Below are positions 4,193 to 6,100 of a DNA stretch of 6,100 nucleotides, piece after piece. Both the position numbers and the translations under genes were made by a program. A model generated the notes under the pieces. That model made no database searches, was not told the DNA's origin, and saw only the letters and a program-made list of their open reading frames with translations. Each line of letters begins with the position of its first letter. The stretch's first letter is position 1. This DNA is from BS750m-G62 sp964577175 (GTDB lineage Bacteria > Planctomycetota > Phycisphaerae > FEN-1346). The DNA lies in NCBI GenBank assembly GCA_964577175.1, contig CAZNYC010000186.1, forward strand, positions 1-6,100. Reading direction: 5' to 3'.

Positions 4193-4975
4193 ATGACGTA
4201 TCGGCATGCCGCATCGTGGGTGACGGCGGCCCTGGTCCTGGCGACGGTCGCGGCCGTCGCGCCGGCCGCCTCCGACCCCGTCGAGACGAAGACCCTGCGG
4301 TACGACATCCTCCTCGGCCGGCGCGAGGCCGGCCGGATGCGCCTCGAGATCATGACCGTCGGGGACCTGACGATCCTCGAAGAGGAGTTCACCGCGCCGT
4401 ACCGCGGCGGGGGCAAGGAACGCGACGCCGGCTTCTCCTCCCAGATCGTCTACAAGGGCTCCGCGAAACCCGCCCCCAGCCGGGCCGAGGTCACCACACG
4501 CATCGGCAAGTTCAAGATCATGGCCGGCAAGGTCACCTTCACGCAGACGGCCGGCCAATGGGCCGGGCAGGTCGAGGCCACCGGCTTCGCCGACAAAGAG
4601 GGCAAACCGTTCGAGACCGCCCGCGAGTTCACCAAGACCCTGTCCACCACGGGCGACCTGCTGCTGACGCACGCGGCGTTCCTGTACTTCGCCCCGCGCC
4701 TCCTGCCCGAGCCGGGCAAGATCGAGAACGTCGTCAGCGTGGAACTGCCCGACGACATCAACTTCCCCGAAATGCTGAACTTCAAGCCCGACTGCATCCT
4801 GGAGCGGCACGTGGCGGGCGCCGACGGCCAAGCAAACATCACCCTCCACCGCGTGTACGCAGGCGGCAACATCGTGCCGCTGCTCAAGATGACCGTGGAC
4901 AAGGGCGGACAGGTGGAGGAGATGCGGCTCGGGAAGTTCACCCTCCGCCGCGCCGCCTCGGTCCTGGAGCAATAG
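4193..4975 (+). CDS. Exported protein of unknown function (possibly DUF3108-like)
   Basis: This 260-aa protein begins with a Sec-type signal peptide: MTYRH, a hydrophobic core of about residues 8-22, then AVAPAA before SDPVE, with likely cleavage near residues 24-27. The mature part is rich in alternating polar and hydrophobic strands and has no membrane helix, so a soluble or envelope-attached beta-rich protein is likely. The opening LRYDILLGRREAGRMRLEI, and a later 'GKFKIMAGKVTFT' strand pattern, recall DUF3108-type periplasmic proteins (start 'Y.v...g..aG...l.v'). This is a weak resemblance judged by eye. No catalytic motif is visible. A single cysteine (in FKPDCILE) lies in the mature part, and there is no lipobox. 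The start is supported by GAGGTG at 4183. The gene is convergent with the downstream aldo/keto reductase. Coding is confident; function is unknown. Confidence 0.82.
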   Translation: MTYRHAASWVTAALVLATVAAVAPAASDPVETKTLRYDILLGRREAGRMRLEIMTVGDLTILEEEFTAPYRGGGKERDAGFSSQIVYKGSAKPAPSRAEVTTRIGKFKIMAGKVTFTQTAGQWAGQVEATGFADKEGKPFETAREFTKTLSTTGDLLLTHAAFLYFAPRLLPEPGKIENVVSVELPDDINFPEMLNFKPDCILERHVAGADGQANITLHRVYAGGNIVPLLKMTVDKGGQVEEMRLGKFTLRRAASVLEQ

Positions 4976-5034
4976 CGACCGGCCGTGGCACATGCATGTT
5001 GCTAATTCCGATTTCCGGTTTCCGCGGTTTTCGC
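4976..5034. other. Short gap between convergent genes with a degenerate 7-bp tandem repeat
   Basis: Three heptamers follow each other at 5005-5025: ATTCCGA, TTTCCGG and TTTCCGC. A palindrome ACATGCATGT lies at 4990-4999. No strong hairpin with a T-run is present, so how the two convergent transcripts end is not apparent. Confidence 0.5.
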
Positions 5035-6036
5035 TCACGCCACCCCGTGCTGCCGCCGGCCGACGGGGCCGTCGTAGCCGCGCGTCGTCTTGAACGGCTC
5101 GAACTCGCCCGTCATCGCCGGTTCGCGGGTCCGGGCGAGGAGGGCCTTCGTCTCCTCCTTCGACATCGGCTTGAAGGTCTTGGCGGCCCGTACGTTGTCG
5201 TGCAGGTGCTCGGTGTTGATGATGCCGGAGACGATGGTATCGACCGGCAGGCTCCACACGTACCGGAGGCACTGCGCCGGCTTCACCGTGCCGGTCCGCA
5301 GGGCGTGGCCGCCGGCCATCGTCTTCATCGCGATGACGCCGATGCCGCGCTCCTCCAGGATCGGGAGGATCCGTTTCTCGAAACTCTTGAAGTGGGCGTC
5401 CAGCGGGTTCAGCGGCATCTGGACCGTGTCCCACGGGTAATCGTGGGCAAGCATTTCCATGTGGATGTTCGGGTCCTTGTGCCCCGTGAAGCCGATGAAC
5501 CGGACCTTGCCCTGCTTCTTCGCCTTCTCGGCGGCGCGGATCGCCCCTTCGGGCCGGAAGATCCAGTCCGGGTCGTCCGGGTACACCACCTCGTGGTATT
5601 GCCACAGGTCGATGCGGTCGGTCTTGAGGCGCCGGAGGCTGTCCTCCAGGTGCTCCATGGCGGTCTGCCAGCGCTTGCGGCCGTGGTGCTTCGTCATAAG
5701 GAAGGTCTTGTCGCGGTAGCCGCCCGCGAGGGCCTTGCCCATGCGTTCCTCGCTCCGGCCGCCGTGGTATTCCCAGGCGTTGTCCATGAAGGTGACGCCG
5801 AGGTCGACGGCCCGGCGGATGAGGGCGATGCATTCCTGCTCGTGCTTGATGCGGCCGATGTGGTGGCCGCCCAGGCAGAGGATGCTCACGTTCTCGCCGG
5901 TCTTGCCGAGGGGGCGCGTGGGCATCTCGCCATCGAGGGGATCGGCCGCCCGGGCCCGTCCGCCGAGGCCGACCGCCGCCAGGCCCGCCGCCGTGTTCCA
6001 CAGAAACCGCCGACGCGTGGTTGTGAAGGGTGCCAT
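5035..6036 (-). CDS. Tat-exported aldo/keto reductase
   Basis: This 333-aa member of the aldo/keto reductase superfamily would reduce a carbonyl compound with NAD(P)H; the substrate is unknown. The N-terminus has a twin-arginine signal (TTRRRFLWNTAAGLAAVGLG, residues 6-25, then GRARA-AD), which implies export of the folded protein with its cofactor, or simple envelope targeting. The barrel begins at MPTRPLGKTGENVSILCLGG. The catalytic tetrad is visible: D85 in FMDNAWEY, Y90, K116 in LMTKHH and H148 in LWQYHEV. Cofactor-site segments are GFTGHKD (182-188), GVIAMKTMAGG (233-243) and VSGIINTEHLHDNVRA (269-284). There is no C-terminal cysteine cluster like that of Fe-S aldo/keto reductases. The start at 6036 is fixed by the Tat motif and AAGGA at 6043-6047. 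It is convergent with the exported-protein gene and shows no operon partner in the window. Confidence 0.93.
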   Translation of the reverse strand: MAPFTTTRRRFLWNTAAGLAAVGLGGRARAADPLDGEMPTRPLGKTGENVSILCLGGHHIGRIKHEQECIALIRRAVDLGVTFMDNAWEYHGGRSEERMGKALAGGYRDKTFLMTKHHGRKRWQTAMEHLEDSLRRLKTDRIDLWQYHEVVYPDDPDWIFRPEGAIRAAEKAKKQGKVRFIGFTGHKDPNIHMEMLAHDYPWDTVQMPLNPLDAHFKSFEKRILPILEERGIGVIAMKTMAGGHALRTGTVKPAQCLRYVWSLPVDTIVSGIINTEHLHDNVRAAKTFKPMSKEETKALLARTREPAMTGEFEPFKTTRGYDGPVGRRQHGVA

Positions 6037-6042
6037 GTCGGG

Positions 6043-6047
6043 TCCTT
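6043..6047 (-). promoter_or_regulatory. Ribosome binding site of the aldo/keto reductase
   Basis: On the minus strand AAGGA lies 6 nt before the ATG at 6036. The remaining upstream bases to 6100 show no convincing -10/-35 pair, so the promoter may lie beyond the window. Confidence 0.65.
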
Positions 6048-6100
6048 TCCGTTTCGTTTGCGCAGCGTCCGTACGATGACGCTGACTCGTGCGCGGGGGG

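Noticed and set aside
4061..6001. A 646-codon open frame on the minus strand, partly over the exported protein and the aldo/keto reductase
   Set aside because: It is a GC-driven shadow frame. Its translation is Gly/Arg/Pro/His-rich without any domain, and it overlaps the well-supported reductase in a different frame.
6075..6100. A possible plus-strand gene beginning with ATG at 6075
   Set aside because: Only about eight codons remain to the window edge and no ribosome binding site is visible.

Overview
The window is very GC-rich bacterial DNA carrying five protein genes and an unusual density of short palindromic repeats. No sequence marker fixes the taxon. The GC-rich codon use, an aldo/keto reductase with a twin-arginine signal of the kind common in Planctomycetota, and the repeat-littered intergenic DNA make a planctomycete-like genome (perhaps metagenome-derived) the best guess. 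That is inference at moderate-to-low confidence.

Layout. Positions 1-286 hold no gene. They contain a back-to-back pair of 28-nt hairpin repeats (13-40 and 62-89), more dyad-rich DNA, and a TATAAT box directly in front of tilS. tilS (287-1633, +) encodes tRNA(Ile)-lysidine synthetase and carries two different palindromic repeat elements read through in frame. It overlaps by 4 nt an unrecognised small acidic/hydrophobic membrane protein (1630-2073, +). A second good promoter (2115-2144), followed by another copy of the 28-nt hairpin, leads into a UbiB/ABC1/AarF-family kinase-like gene (2237-3931, +). A 261-nt gap follows, with a second back-to-back hairpin pair (3979-4006 and 4028-4055) that has the same spacing as the first. 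Next comes an exported protein of unknown function (4193-4975, +). Convergent to it is a Tat-exported aldo/keto reductase (5035-6036, -).

The genes do not form an obvious pathway. TilS modifies a tRNA, the UbiB-like protein is probably linked to membrane quinone or lipid metabolism, and the last two act outside the cytoplasm. Only tilS and the small membrane gene look like an operon.

The most interesting signal is the hairpin repeat family. Five full copies and one probable half copy share the core, and stem changes are compensated on both arms. They are arranged as -/+ pairs with an identical 49-nt repeat-to-repeat period, and one copy lies in a probable 5' leader. The second is the pair of unrelated repeat elements that add about 34 codons each to tilS, which also has two altered residues in a conserved motif. 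I see no defence system, phage, CRISPR array, RNA gene or complete insertion sequence.
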